Source: JAJFKB01 sp965230515
GTDB taxonomy: Bacteria; Pseudomonadota; Gammaproteobacteria; Pseudomonadales; IMCC2047
DNA length: 64,000 bases
Direction of reading: 5' to 3'
Assembly (NCBI GenBank): GCA_965230515.1
Contig: OZ246007.1
Location: 3,517,386 to 3,581,385, forward strand
Shown: positions 41,295 through 49,291 of the stretch, one piece after another
Position numbering within the stretch: the first letter of the stretch is position 1
Layout: every line of letters starts with the position of its first letter
Notes under the pieces: generated by a model
Told to the model about the DNA's origin: nothing
Database searches by the model: none
The model's input: the letters and a program-made list of their open reading frames with translations, nothing else
Made by a program: the position numbers and the translations under genes

Positions 41295-42125
41295 TTAACG
41301 AAACAGTTCAGCTAATGCATGAATTCCTTTTGTAAGTGGATTATCCGTTCTGTTAATCAATGAAATATGAATCACTGTGTCGCCGGTGGTAACGCGTTTT
41401 ATGGCCAAAGAATTTTCGTATCGGCTGTTGTCGACCATATCTTTACCGATGATGGTGTAGCCTAATCCAGCGGCAATACAGCCCAATATGCCGTCAGCGC
41501 TGCTCATGGTCATAATCTCTTCATGGCCTCTGCCCACCTTTTGTTGCCAGTTCAGCGCGCATTTCCGGTAGGCGCAACCCGCTTCACGGACAATTAAAAC
41601 GGGTTCATATTGCCTCTCCATTGGCTCAACAATGACCAGTTTTTCATCGACTGCCGGTATCGAATGAAGTGCCGTGTGGTACACCTTTCCACCGACAAAT
41701 GCGCAATCCACCTTGTTGTTAATTACCGCGGTAGTCAGCGCTGCGCTGGTTGCTGTATGTAGCCTGGGATGAATCTCCGGATGGGTTTTTCTGAGCTGTT
41801 TTAATGCCTGTGGCAAATGAACGGCAGCGAAGGTTTCCGGTGTGCCAACGCGCAGTTCATAGGAACCCTTATTCTTCTGAATATCCGCTGAGGCCTGGTA
41901 TTCCAGTTGTAGCATCTGGCAGGCGTACTCATACAACAGCCTTCCTGACGGTGTCTGCTCCAACCGGCGACCGTTTAACTGGAACAACTTTACGCCAAGT
42001 TCCTCCTCAAGCTTTTGAATACGGATAGAGATATTTGATTGCACGGTATTTAGAGCCTCTGAGGCACCCTTTATACCGCCCTCATCAATCACCGCTTTGA
42101 ATGTCCTAAGACTGAGTATTTCCAT
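41295..42125 (-). CDS. LysR family transcriptional regulator
   Basis: A 276-residue LTTR. The N-terminal winged helix-turn-helix is MEILSLRTFKAVIDEGGIKGASEALNTVQSNISIRIQKLEEELGVKLF (quoted in part; about 1-50), followed by the periplasmic-binding-like effector domain (from about residue 90). It is transcribed away from an MFS gene and its LysE-type neighbour, 104 bases apart, the classic arrangement for an LTTR controlling the divergent unit. The palindrome TAATTGCGCAATTA in the gap is a likely binding site. Confidence 0.93.
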   Translation of the reverse strand: MEILSLRTFKAVIDEGGIKGASEALNTVQSNISIRIQKLEEELGVKLFQLNGRRLEQTPSGRLLYEYACQMLQLEYQASADIQKNKGSYELRVGTPETFAAVHLPQALKQLRKTHPEIHPRLHTATSAALTTAVINNKVDCAFVGGKVYHTALHSIPAVDEKLVIVEPMERQYEPVLIVREAGCAYRKCALNWQQKVGRGHEEIMTMSSADGILGCIAAGLGYTIIGKDMVDNSRYENSLAIKRVTTGDTVIHISLINRTDNPLTKGIHALAELFR

Positions 42126-42145
42126 AAGCTTCGAAATAATTCAAC

Positions 42146-42159
42146 TAATTGCGCAATTA
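42146..42159. promoter_or_regulatory. Palindromic candidate LysR operator
   Basis: TAATTGCGCAATTA is a perfect 14-bp palindrome in the 104-base gap between the LysR gene start (42125) and the MFS start (42230). It contains the T-N11-A feature of LTTR sites. Its position near the LysR start fits an autoregulatory recognition site. Confidence 0.6.
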
Positions 42160-42229
42160 TATTTAATTTTAAAGAATATCAGATAGCGCTATTTTAGTGC
42201 CAATAAAAATTATCTGCGTATGAGGTTTT

Positions 42230-43453
42230 ATGCAAATCGGGTTTTCAAAAGCAAAAGTATACCTCGCTGGTATCTCCAGTCTTATAGTTACAGTGGGTGT
42301 GGCACGCTTTTCCTATACTTCCCTGTTGCCGATCATGCAGACTGAAACGGGTCTTTCTGAGGCAGTCGGCGGATGGCTCGCCACCTCCAATTATATGGGA
42401 TACATGGCTGGTGTATTACTGGCCGCCAGTATGAATAACCTGGGCCATAAATTTATTCTTTATCGGGTTTATCTGTTGCTTACCGTGCTGAGTACGGCCG
42501 CTATGGCGCTTACGACGGATGTAATCGCCTGGTCAGTACTGCGTTTTATTGCGGGAGTCTGCTCTTCCGGGGGGTTGATCATCGCGTCTGGTCTGATACT
42601 GAAATGGCTGTTACATGAAGACCATCGAGGGGAACTGGGGATCCATTTTTCCGGTGTGGGTGTCAGTATTATATTGACGGCGTTGTTTGTTGAATACCTG
42701 TTTAGACTCTCGGTGGGCTGGCAGGACCAATGGCTGGCTTTCGCGATGCTGGCGGTGATTTTCAGCATTCCGGCATGGCTCTGGATGCCGCATCCGGGGT
42801 TGAATCGACCGCTAGTGCATGCGAGTGAGGTTAAAGATCGTCCGCCTGCGAAAAAGTTTGCCATGGCGATGCTGGCGGCTTATTTCTGTGCCGGTTATGG
42901 TTATGTGGTCAGCGCAACCTTTATTGTTGATATTGTCGAAGGATTGCCGACACTTGAGGGGAAAGGGCAGTGGACATTTGTGCTGATTGGAATCGCCGCC
43001 AGTGGTGCCGTACTGCTGTGGGACAGGGTAGCCAGAAGGCTAGGCTACCTGAAAAGTTTGTTGTTAGCCTATAGTATTCAGATAGTCGGTATTTTCCTGC
43101 CAACCGTAACGGACCACCTTATGGTTATGATGCTAAGTGCGCTGTTGTATGGCGGAACCTTCATTGCCTGTGTGAGCCTGGTGTTAACCATGGCTGGCCA
43201 GCTCTATCCCAGTAACCCGGCCAAATTTATGGGCAAAATGACGCTCGCCTACGGCATAGCACAGATTATTGCGCCCACCTGCACGGGAATCCTCGCGCAG
43301 CTGTATGGTAACTATAATTCGGGCCTGTATCTCTCTGCCCTGGTGATGTGTGGCGGAGTTGCCATGATTGCGCTATTGATGAAGTTTGAATCCCAGGATT
43401 CGATGATCTCCAGGCCGACCGGTGTTTTGTCAAATAAACTCCCGGTGTCATAG
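42230..43453 (+). CDS. YbfB/YjiJ family MFS transporter
   Basis: A 407-residue twelve-helix MFS protein of the YbfB/YjiJ group, recognised by the start VARFSYTSLLPIMQTETGLSEAVGGWLATSNYMGYMAGVLLA and by FIAGVCSSGGLIIASGLILKWL. The substrate is not known. It is divergent from a LysR regulator and followed after 21 bases by a LysE-family exporter, so the three genes form an effector-controlled export or uptake unit. Confidence 0.9.
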   Translation: MQIGFSKAKVYLAGISSLIVTVGVARFSYTSLLPIMQTETGLSEAVGGWLATSNYMGYMAGVLLAASMNNLGHKFILYRVYLLLTVLSTAAMALTTDVIAWSVLRFIAGVCSSGGLIIASGLILKWLLHEDHRGELGIHFSGVGVSIILTALFVEYLFRLSVGWQDQWLAFAMLAVIFSIPAWLWMPHPGLNRPLVHASEVKDRPPAKKFAMAMLAAYFCAGYGYVVSATFIVDIVEGLPTLEGKGQWTFVLIGIAASGAVLLWDRVARRLGYLKSLLLAYSIQIVGIFLPTVTDHLMVMMLSALLYGGTFIACVSLVLTMAGQLYPSNPAKFMGKMTLAYGIAQIIAPTCTGILAQLYGNYNSGLYLSALVMCGGVAMIALLMKFESQDSMISRPTGVLSNKLPVS

Positions 43454-43474
43454 TGGTAATTGGTGGAGTCGTAA

Positions 43475-44131
43475 ATGCAAAACACTTCTCTATTGCTGTT
43501 CCTGCTGACCTCCATGCTCATTATCCTAGCGCCGGGTCAGGATATGATATTGGTGCTGTCACGTGCGATGACCGAAGGCACAAAAGCAGGCGTCACCACG
43601 GCAGCCGGTGTGGGCTCTGGACTGCTTGGTCATACTCTGTTGGTGGCTGCCGGGCTGGGTGCTGCCTTACAAACTTCCGAGCTTCTGTTTAGCCTGATGA
43701 AGTATCTTGGTGCGCTGTATCTGCTCTATCTGGGGGTAAGGGCTTTTCGAGCGCCGGTCGTTGATATTACCGCCAATGTACAATTGGACTGCGATCCTGG
43801 TTCGATGAAAAAAATCCGATTGCGCACTTTCTTTATACAGGGCGCTCTATCCAACTTGAGTAATCCCAAGATTGCCCTGTTCTACTTTGCGTACCTGCCT
43901 CAATTTGTTACGGCTGGGAGTGCAAGTCCCACCGGGACGCTCCTGGCGCTGGGAGCTACATTTGCTGCGTTGACCATCATAGTCAAAATACCTGTAGCCT
44001 TATTGGCTGGTGCATTATCCGGCTGGATTCAAAACCAACCGTTGGTACAGATATGGCTTAACCGCAGTTGCGGGGGTGTTCTGATTGCAATGGGTTTACA
44101 GCTGGCGCTGTCAGAAACGACAGGGGATTAG
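43475..44131 (+). CDS. LysE family translocator (RhtB-like)
   Basis: A 218-residue, six-helix exporter. Typical blocks are LIILAPGQDMILVLSRAMTEGTKAGVTTAAGVGSGLLGHTLLVAAGLG and the middle LSNPKIALFYFAYLPQFV. Family members export amino acids such as homoserine, threonine, lysine or cysteine metabolites. It lies 21 bases after the MFS gene and may be in the same transcript. An overlapping hairpin (44142-44167) closes the unit. Confidence 0.92.
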   Translation: MQNTSLLLFLLTSMLIILAPGQDMILVLSRAMTEGTKAGVTTAAGVGSGLLGHTLLVAAGLGAALQTSELLFSLMKYLGALYLLYLGVRAFRAPVVDITANVQLDCDPGSMKKIRLRTFFIQGALSNLSNPKIALFYFAYLPQFVTAGSASPTGTLLALGATFAALTIIVKIPVALLAGALSGWIQNQPLVQIWLNRSCGGVLIAMGLQLALSETTGD

Positions 44132-44141
44132 ATAAAAAATA

Positions 44142-44167
44142 GATGCGTCCCCCTATTTTGACGCATC
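44142..44167. terminator. Hairpin between convergent LysE and LysR genes
   Basis: Eight-base stem GATGCGTC / GACGCATC (44142-44149 and 44160-44167), with CCCCCTATTTT between the arms. A competing stem AAAATAG / CTATTTT overlaps it. The right arm lies inside the 3' end of the LysR gene. It can end transcription on either strand, though no long T run follows. Confidence 0.5.
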
Positions 44168-45097
44168 GCTAAAAGCCTCCTTGAGAAACTGTGTGAGTGC
44201 CTGCACCTTCGGCGTGCGATGAATGTCGCGATGGGTCACTAGCCATAGATCCGAATCCCATTCTTTCGGTGGTGCAAACAAGGTGTGGAGTTTTTTGCTG
44301 TATTCTGCCAGCCAGCAGCTTAAAGGTGCTGCTCCTATGCCTGATTCCGCTGCGTGCATCATCGAGTGAAAATCTGATGCACGATAGAAAATTTGTTCGG
44401 GCGGAACCTGTTTATGTAGCCATTCGATATGAGGTATGTTGCTCATGTGCGCAATATTGGAAACAAAACGGTGCCCGGCCAGATCGTTCGGGCTCTCCAT
44501 TCCACCGTATCGCTTAATGTATGCGCTAGAGGCATATAGCGTGGTCTGCAGGTTGTTCAAGTGTTGTACAATATAGTCCGGGTCTTTAGGTTGAGCGCCT
44601 GGCCTGAGACTGATGTGGGCCTCACCGTATTCGAGCTTGAATATTCGCGCATCGACTACCAATTCAATATGAATTTCCGGATGACGTAGCTGGAATTGGC
44701 CGAGGATTGGCGTTAGCTTGGGTGACAGGGTGTTTACCGTTGTTATTACCACCGAGCCAGTTAATTGCTCATCTGCACCGGCTAGCTTTCCAATTAAACG
44801 ATCAAATTCCTCTTGAGTACGTGATGCGGTCGATAGCAGCATTTTTCCGGCATCGGTTGGCGTGTAGCCCCTGGCATGGCGATGAAACAGGCGCGTATTC
44901 AAGCGTTGTTCAAGGGCATCTATGCGCCTTAATACTGTGGAGTGATGTACGTCCAGTTGATCCGCAGCGGCGGATAGGGTGCCCAGACGCGCAACCTGAA
45001 AAGCAAAGTGTATATCACTCCAGTCGTTTATTTGTGCTTTTATAACCGGTTTTCCGCGTCCGCGGTTGGTTGCCTTTAAGTGTGCACTCATGCACAT
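44153..45097 (-). CDS. LysR family transcriptional regulator
   Basis: An LTTR of about 310 residues. The helix-turn-helix is in INDWSDIHFAFQVARLGTLSAAADQLDVHHSTVLRRIDALEQRLNTRLFHR, with the HHSTVLRRI recognition helix typical of the subgroup that acts on redox or isoprenoid genes; the effector domain follows. The start is uncertain: ATGs at 45097 and 45091 or a TTG at 45127. It is divergent from the FMN reductase-cytochrome b561 pair (74-104 bases apart), which it probably regulates. Confidence 0.92.
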   Translation of the reverse strand: MCMSAHLKATNRGRGKPVIKAQINDWSDIHFAFQVARLGTLSAAADQLDVHHSTVLRRIDALEQRLNTRLFHRHARGYTPTDAGKMLLSTASRTQEEFDRLIGKLAGADEQLTGSVVITTVNTLSPKLTPILGQFQLRHPEIHIELVVDARIFKLEYGEAHISLRPGAQPKDPDYIVQHLNNLQTTLYASSAYIKRYGGMESPNDLAGHRFVSNIAHMSNIPHIEWLHKQVPPEQIFYRASDFHSMMHAAESGIGAAPLSCWLAEYSKKLHTLFAPPKEWDSDLWLVTHRDIHRTPKVQALTQFLKEAFSDASK

Positions 45098-45200
45098 AAG
45101 TCTTGCATTTATCCTGTTTTTATTCAAATTTATTTTGTACAGAATGTTTCTATCGATGAAGTAGTGACATTATTTTTTCATTAACAGATGGAGACATGCT

Positions 45201-45821
45201 ATGAATACAATGACTAAACCTAAAATCCTTGCACTGTCTGGTAGCCTGCGCGCAGGTAGCTGGAATCAAAGCCTGGTAGAGAATGCAGTGGACGCGGCCC
45301 GCCGCGCCGGTGCTGAAGTCACACTGATAAATCTCTTCGATTTCCAATTGCCGTTGTTTTCGGAAGACCTGGGAAACCAAGGCTTACCCAGTACGCAACT
45401 GAAGACACTACGACAGTTGTTAAATCAAGCGGATGGTTTGATCATCGCTAGCCCTGAATACAATGGGTCGCTGACCGCGGTGTTGAAAAATACGTTGGAC
45501 TGGTTATCTCGGCCTGGTCTACAGGGCGACACCTATAAACCGGATTTTGACACGAAGGCCGTAGCGATAATGAGTGCATCACCCGGAGGCTTGGGCGGCA
45601 TACGCGGCCTCAATCATCTACGCGAAATTATGACCAATCTGGGTAGTCTTGTGCTACCTCAGCAGCTGGCAGTTCCCGCTGCTCATGAAGCATTTGATGA
45701 GCAGGGCAATCTAGTTAACAAAGTTCTATCAGATCGATTACAGCAAATTACCGACAGTCTGGTCACTCAGTTGCTTTATCAATTCGCAGATAGTGTTCAG
45801 CCGGTGAGGGCAGTATCGTGA
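45201..45821 (+). CDS. NAD(P)H-dependent FMN reductase (flavodoxin-like fold)
   Basis: A 206-residue flavoprotein. The phosphate-binding loop [13 protein letters not shown] (about 13-25) and the flavin loop [21 protein letters not shown] are hallmarks of the ChrR/YieF/ArsH-like reductases. It would use NAD(P)H to reduce quinones, chromate, azo compounds or free flavin. It overlaps the cytochrome b561 gene by four bases, a hint that it may pass electrons in a membrane-linked redox reaction. A LysR gene lies divergent upstream. Confidence 0.9.
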   Translation: MNTMTKPKILALSGSLRAGSWNQSLVENAVDAARRAGAEVTLINLFDFQLPLFSEDLGNQGLPSTQLKTLRQLLNQADGLIIASPEYNGSLTAVLKNTLDWLSRPGLQGDTYKPDFDTKAVAIMSASPGGLGGIRGLNHLREIMTNLGSLVLPQQLAVPAAHEAFDEQGNLVNKVLSDRLQQITDSLVTQLLYQFADSVQPVRAVS

Positions 45822-46357
45822 TAACGATGAAGTATTCCTTGTCGCTTAGAGTTCTGCATTGGTCGATGGCAACATTGATTGTCAGTTTGTTAGCTCTGGG
45901 GTTTTATATGGCGGGTATTCCCGATGAGGCATCAGATAAATACGAGCTATATCCCTTGCACAAATCCCTGGGTATGGTTGTGATGTTTTTGTTGATGATC
46001 CGCTTGCCGACTCGCTGGCATAGCTCTTTACTCGAAAACCCATCCGCTTTAGCCGAGTGGGAGCAGCGGCTATCTCATGTGGTGCATGTGCTGCTTTATG
46101 TGGCGATGTTCACAACGACCTTTGCCGGTTATTTGATGTCGTCTTTCTATTCCGAAGCACATCCAATTGATATGTTCGGTTTGTTCAGTATTCCCTTTAT
46201 CACTGATAAAAGTGATGAAATTAGCGGTTATTTCCATACCATACATTCAGTTGGTGCGTGGGGATTTGTTGTGTTGTTGAGCTTGCATACTGCCGGCGTG
46301 ATCAAACACCGTTTTTTTGATCAGCCCGAAAACAATGTGTTGCCGCGAATGCTTTAG
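45818..46357 (+). CDS. Cytochrome b561 family protein
   Basis: A 179-residue, four-helix membrane dihaem cytochrome b. Candidate haem ligands are His14 (LRVLHWSM), His48 (YPLHKSLG), His140/His143 ([13 protein letters not shown]) and His157 (LSLHTAG). YodB/CybB-type proteins move electrons from quinol to oxidants and scavenge superoxide. The GTG start overlaps the FMN reductase stop (GTGA); an ATG lies three codons later. The pair is probably controlled by the divergent LysR. Confidence 0.92.
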   Translation: MITMKYSLSLRVLHWSMATLIVSLLALGFYMAGIPDEASDKYELYPLHKSLGMVVMFLLMIRLPTRWHSSLLENPSALAEWEQRLSHVVHVLLYVAMFTTTFAGYLMSSFYSEAHPIDMFGLFSIPFITDKSDEISGYFHTIHSVGAWGFVVLLSLHTAGVIKHRFFDQPENNVLPRML

Positions 46358-46746
46358 TTGTTGATTGATTCTTCAGTCGATGGATCTTAATGCATGTGTG
46401 GAAAAGTACGAAAAATAACGGAAAAAGCGACGCAATTATTTTAATAGAAAATTCACCGGATAATAATATGAAAAAGAATGGCATCCCTCTAACCCTTTGG
46501 CACATCAACCAAAGAAGAGCGGAATCAAAATTCCACTGTTTAAATTAGCTCTGCTGCAAGCAACAAACACCCTCTCCCGCACGCGGGAGAGGGTGAAAAC
46601 TGCGCTGTGTAGGGCCTATCACAAACCACAGCCATTCCATTGTTCCTTTTTGTGAGAGCTTTAAGCGTCATTGTTTAGTTTATCGTAAATCAAACCGGTC
46701 AAGCTCCATCACCTTGCTCCATGCACTGACGTTGTTCCATTGCTTT
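46358..46746. other. 389-base intergenic region with one strong hairpin
   Basis: No convincing gene. A 26-codon ATG frame at 46468 has only a weak ribosome site and no support. The region holds the perfect hairpin described at 46568-46595 and a small inverted pair GGAAT/ATTCC near 46518. It marks the left border of the accessory segment. Confidence 0.6.
46568..46595. repeat. Perfect 13-bp inverted repeat (REP-like hairpin)
   Basis: CACCCTCTCCCGC and its exact complement (46568-46580, 46583-46595) are separated by two bases. This CCCTCTCCC/GGGAGAGGG type palindrome is frequent as a dispersed REP-like element in proteobacteria. It lies between cytochrome b561 (+) and the convergent Abi gene (-), so it could also stop transcripts. 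Confidence 0.75.
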
Positions 46747-47667
46747 TTATTCAGAGAGCGCCTGTTGCCATAACGGCAATGAATTCCAGTTTTCGGGAAA
46801 ACCCATTCGCTTATAATCTATATTATATGTTACCAGCAGGCCGTTTAATCGTATCGCCCATTGGGATTCGGGGCAGATAATAGTCATCAGGTGTTGAATA
46901 ACCACCAAGGTGTTATAGATTTTGTGCTCTGTTTTGTTTTTAGTATCGACAAATATATTGGTTTGAAGCCCTACAGGCTTGCCCTTTGGTAGCGGCATTT
47001 TCTTGGTTAAGTGACGGTTCCAAAGTCTGCTGTGGTGGGCGCAGACGTTTCGAACATAGGTGAGGTGCTCGAGAAAACCCTCCAAAAAACCTTCGTCAAA
47101 TTGGTAAGTTGCCGCAATTTTTTTTCGTACTGAGTAAGCGCGAAGATTGCTGTAAAAGCGCGAAATCAAACCAAGCGACATAACTTCGCAACTAACCCAA
47201 GCCGGTGGCAATGGTTCGTCATAGTTGTCGTTATAGTGTTTTATAAATACTTCATCGCTGCGCTTAATATGCTCTTCGAGATCAGTAATATCGCTTCGAA
47301 ACCTACCTTCTTTCTTGACAAGTCCCTTGCTGTATTCAAGGTAACCATGTGGGCCAAAGGCGTGGCTTATGTGGTAGGCCCATTGCGTTCTAAATGAAAC
47401 CTCAATGCGCTCTATGGCGTCCAATAGAAGCAAACGCAATTCCCGGTCGAACAAGTAGTGATTGGCTACCCGCTCAAAAGAAGTGCCTTCAGAAAATTGG
47501 TGCGGATCGCGGTTTGCTTCGTAGGGAAGCCAATATGCTTCCAGGCGATAGTAATTTAGGTGGCTTAGTAAGTGGAGGGCGGTATCTCTGTCGGCGACTA
47601 ACATGCCTCGATCTGTTAATTGGTCGAGCTGTTCCTCAAACGATTTGGCGGGTTTGTTGAATTTCAC
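46747..47667 (-). CDS. Abi_2 (AbiD/AbiF) abortive-infection protein with HEPN motif
   Basis: A 306-residue member of the Abi_2 family (AbiD/AbiF) of phage-defence toxins. The N-terminal block includes LLSHLNYYRLEAYWLPYE and YLFDRELRLLLLDAIERIEVSFRTQWAYH. The HEPN ribonuclease motif R-N-x3-H is at Arg206-His211 (YVRNVCAHHSRLWNR), consistent with an RNA-cutting toxin. The start is a GTG with AAGGA five bases upstream. Just ahead, on the same strand, lies a compact promoter-structured RNA-terminator unit (47704-47800). Phage resistance is family knowledge; activity here is inferred. Confidence 0.9.
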   Translation of the reverse strand: MKFNKPAKSFEEQLDQLTDRGMLVADRDTALHLLSHLNYYRLEAYWLPYEANRDPHQFSEGTSFERVANHYLFDRELRLLLLDAIERIEVSFRTQWAYHISHAFGPHGYLEYSKGLVKKEGRFRSDITDLEEHIKRSDEVFIKHYNDNYDEPLPPAWVSCEVMSLGLISRFYSNLRAYSVRKKIAATYQFDEGFLEGFLEHLTYVRNVCAHHSRLWNRHLTKKMPLPKGKPVGLQTNIFVDTKNKTEHKIYNTLVVIQHLMTIICPESQWAIRLNGLLVTYNIDYKRMGFPENWNSLPLWQQALSE

Positions 47668-47703
47668 GTGATCCTTCCCTGGTTATTATTGAATAAGGAT
47701 GCC

Positions 47704-47766
47704 GTAAAAAAATAACCCGCCAGTTTGAGGGTGTTCCGAAGAACATAGCCTTGGCGGGTATTATTA
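47704..47766 (-). ncRNA. Structured RNA upstream of the Abi gene (abiF-RNA-like, candidate RNA antitoxin)
   Basis: On the minus strand the ~62-base transcript would start with AAUAAUACCCGCCA. This pairs with UGGCGGGUUAUU at its 3' end (stem core 47752-47759 with 47715-47722), followed by seven U (47712-47706). Enclosed is a second hairpin UGUUC-UUCG-GAACA (47732-47745) with a C(UUCG)G tetraloop. The RNA ends 37 bases before the Abi start, so it acts as a leader terminator and a stable small RNA at once. Rfam describes an 'abiF RNA motif' at this location in front of Abi_2 genes; I identify it by position and general shape, not by an alignment. Confidence 0.7.
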
Positions 47767-47772
47767 AGACTG

Positions 47773-47800
47773 ATTATATAGCTAAGATTGTGAATTTCAA
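47773..47800 (-). promoter_or_regulatory. Sigma-70 promoter of the Abi-linked RNA
   Basis: On the minus strand TTGAAA (47800-47795), a 16-base spacer and TATAAT (47778-47773). The -10 is a perfect consensus. The predicted start, about seven bases on, falls at 47766, exactly where the structured RNA begins. Confidence 0.8.
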
Positions 47801-47915
47801 GCCCCATGATCCGCAATGCGCCAATCCTTGTATTTTATTTGGTAGCTAACGGTGGGCTTGAGCCGTCGCCCATCATTATGAAGTTCTTGGCTCTAACTAA
47901 ATATTTAATGTAACC

Positions 47916-47962
47916 TGGACTTAATATGGACTTAAATAAAAATTTAAATCCATATTTAAATC
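47916..47962. repeat. Direct and inverted repeat cluster, operator-like
   Basis: TGGACTTAAT (47916-47925) and TGGACTTAAAT (47927-47937) are direct repeats 11 bases apart. Facing them are ATTTAAATCCA (47942-47952) and ATTTAAATCG (47954-47963). The inner pair forms a 15-base stem with one G-T pair (47923-47937 with 47942-47956) around an AAAA loop. Helical-turn spacing of direct repeats facing an inverted set is typical of operators of small DNA-binding proteins. No regulator gene remains beside it. Confidence 0.6.
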
Positions 47963-47984
47963 GTTAAAATAACATAACTATTTG

Positions 47985-49280
47985 TGTGGTACCCGAGACA
48001 TAGTTTACAGACAATACCGGAGACATGGTTTACACATTAATGCATTTGGAGGAGAACTCCGGATGCCCTGGAAAGAGTGTAAACCGATGGATGAACGCCT
48101 CAAATTTATTGCTCGATTACTCGAAGGTGAGCAGATGGCAGCCTTGTGTCGCGAATTTGGTATTTCACGAGTGACGGGCTACAAAATCTTCAACCGCTAT
48201 AAGGATGCTGGCCTCGATGGTCTTCATGACCGCAGTCGACGTCCTTACCGCCACGCGAATAAACTGCCCTTTCAGATTGAGCGAACGATTCTACAGATCA
48301 AGAAAGAGCATCCAACCTGGGGGGCTCCTAAAATTCGAGAGAAGCTGATCCGCGCCTACCCCATGATCCAGCCCCCGGCGAAGAGCACCGTACACGCCGT
48401 GCTGGATCGGCAAGGTTTAGTCAAACGGCGTAAGAGGAGGCGTTATCGGGCCCAAGGCACACCGCTAAGTGAAGCCCATACGCCGAATGGACTCTGGTGT
48501 GCCGATTACAAAGGTGAATTCATGCTGGGCAATAAACAATATTGCTACCCGCTCACGATCACTGACTACCGGTCGCGCTACCTGTTGGCTTGTGAAAGCC
48601 TGGAATCAACGCGGTATTGTTTGGCTTCCGCTGTCTTTGAACGTGTCTTTAAGGAATACGGTTTGCCTCAAGCCATACGGACAGATAACGGCGTACCTTT
48701 TGCCTCTCCCAATGCCTTTTTTGGATTAAGCCGGTTATCGGTTTGGTGGCTTAGGCTTGGAATTTCTATAGAACGAATCAAGCCTGGGCACCCCGAACAG
48801 AATGGGCGCCATGAGCGTATGCACCTGACCTTGAAAAAGGAAGCCACTAAACCGGCCTCCTATAACTTCCTACAGCAGCAGGAGCGGTTTGAAGGCTTTA
48901 TCGAGGTTTACAATAATCAAAGGCCGCACCAAGCATTGGGTGGCAAGTATCCGGGGGATATCTATACACCGTCTATTCGGGAGTATCGGCCACCGGATGA
49001 ACCACAGTACCCTTTCCATGATCGCACAGTGCGCGTAACACAATGTGGTCGGATCTGTATTGGCAAACGTAAAATCAGCTTGAGCACCGTATTTGCCGGG
49101 CAACAGATAGGGATCAGAGAGGTGGCTGACAAAATTTGGCTTGTCAGCTTTATGAAATATGATTTAGGATTCTTTGATGAGGATGAGGGCCGGGTAGAAC
49201 CGGCCTCTAATCCTTTTGTACCGGAAAAGTGTTAACTATGTCTCCGGTATAAAGTGTAAACCTTGTCCTCGGTATACACC
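47985..49280 (+). mobile_element. IS481-family insertion sequence, apparently intact
   Basis: About 1.3 kb, one transposase gene, bounded by imperfect inverted repeats starting TGT. Each end carries two copies of a ~20-base unit: left ACCCGAGACATAGTTTACAG (47991-48010) and ACCGGAGACATGGTTTACAC (48016-48035). On the right, read in reverse, ACCGAGGACAAGGTTTACAC (49273-49254) and ACCGGAGACATAGTTAAC (49248-49231). A 4-bp direct repeat TTTG (47981-47984, 49281-49284) may be the target duplication; the exact ends are uncertain by two bases. It sits between the operator-like repeats and a tRNA gene. Confidence 0.88.
48063..49235 (+). CDS. IS481-family transposase
   Basis: A 390-residue DDE transposase. 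An N-terminal helix-turn-helix (MDERLKFIARLLEGEQMAALCREFGISRVTGYKIF) is followed by the integrase core with catalytic Asp in GLWCADYKGEF, Asp in AIRTDNGVPF and Glu in HPEQNGRHERMH. The ATG at 48063 with GGAGGAGAA upstream is chosen; the frame continues 27 codons upstream into the terminal repeat. The stop lies inside the right inner repeat. No frameshift or internal stop is seen, so the enzyme should be active. Confidence 0.95.
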   Translation: MPWKECKPMDERLKFIARLLEGEQMAALCREFGISRVTGYKIFNRYKDAGLDGLHDRSRRPYRHANKLPFQIERTILQIKKEHPTWGAPKIREKLIRAYPMIQPPAKSTVHAVLDRQGLVKRRKRRRYRAQGTPLSEAHTPNGLWCADYKGEFMLGNKQYCYPLTITDYRSRYLLACESLESTRYCLASAVFERVFKEYGLPQAIRTDNGVPFASPNAFFGLSRLSVWWLRLGISIERIKPGHPEQNGRHERMHLTLKKEATKPASYNFLQQQERFEGFIEVYNNQRPHQALGGKYPGDIYTPSIREYRPPDEPQYPFHDRTVRVTQCGRICIGKRKISLSTVFAGQQIGIREVADKIWLVSFMKYDLGFFDEDEGRVEPASNPFVPEKC

Positions 49281-49291
49281 TTTGATTTAAT

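Noticed and set aside
46468..46548. 26-codon ORF starting MKKNGIPLTLW
   Set aside because: Very short, weak ribosome site, no hydrophobic or conserved feature; probably chance.
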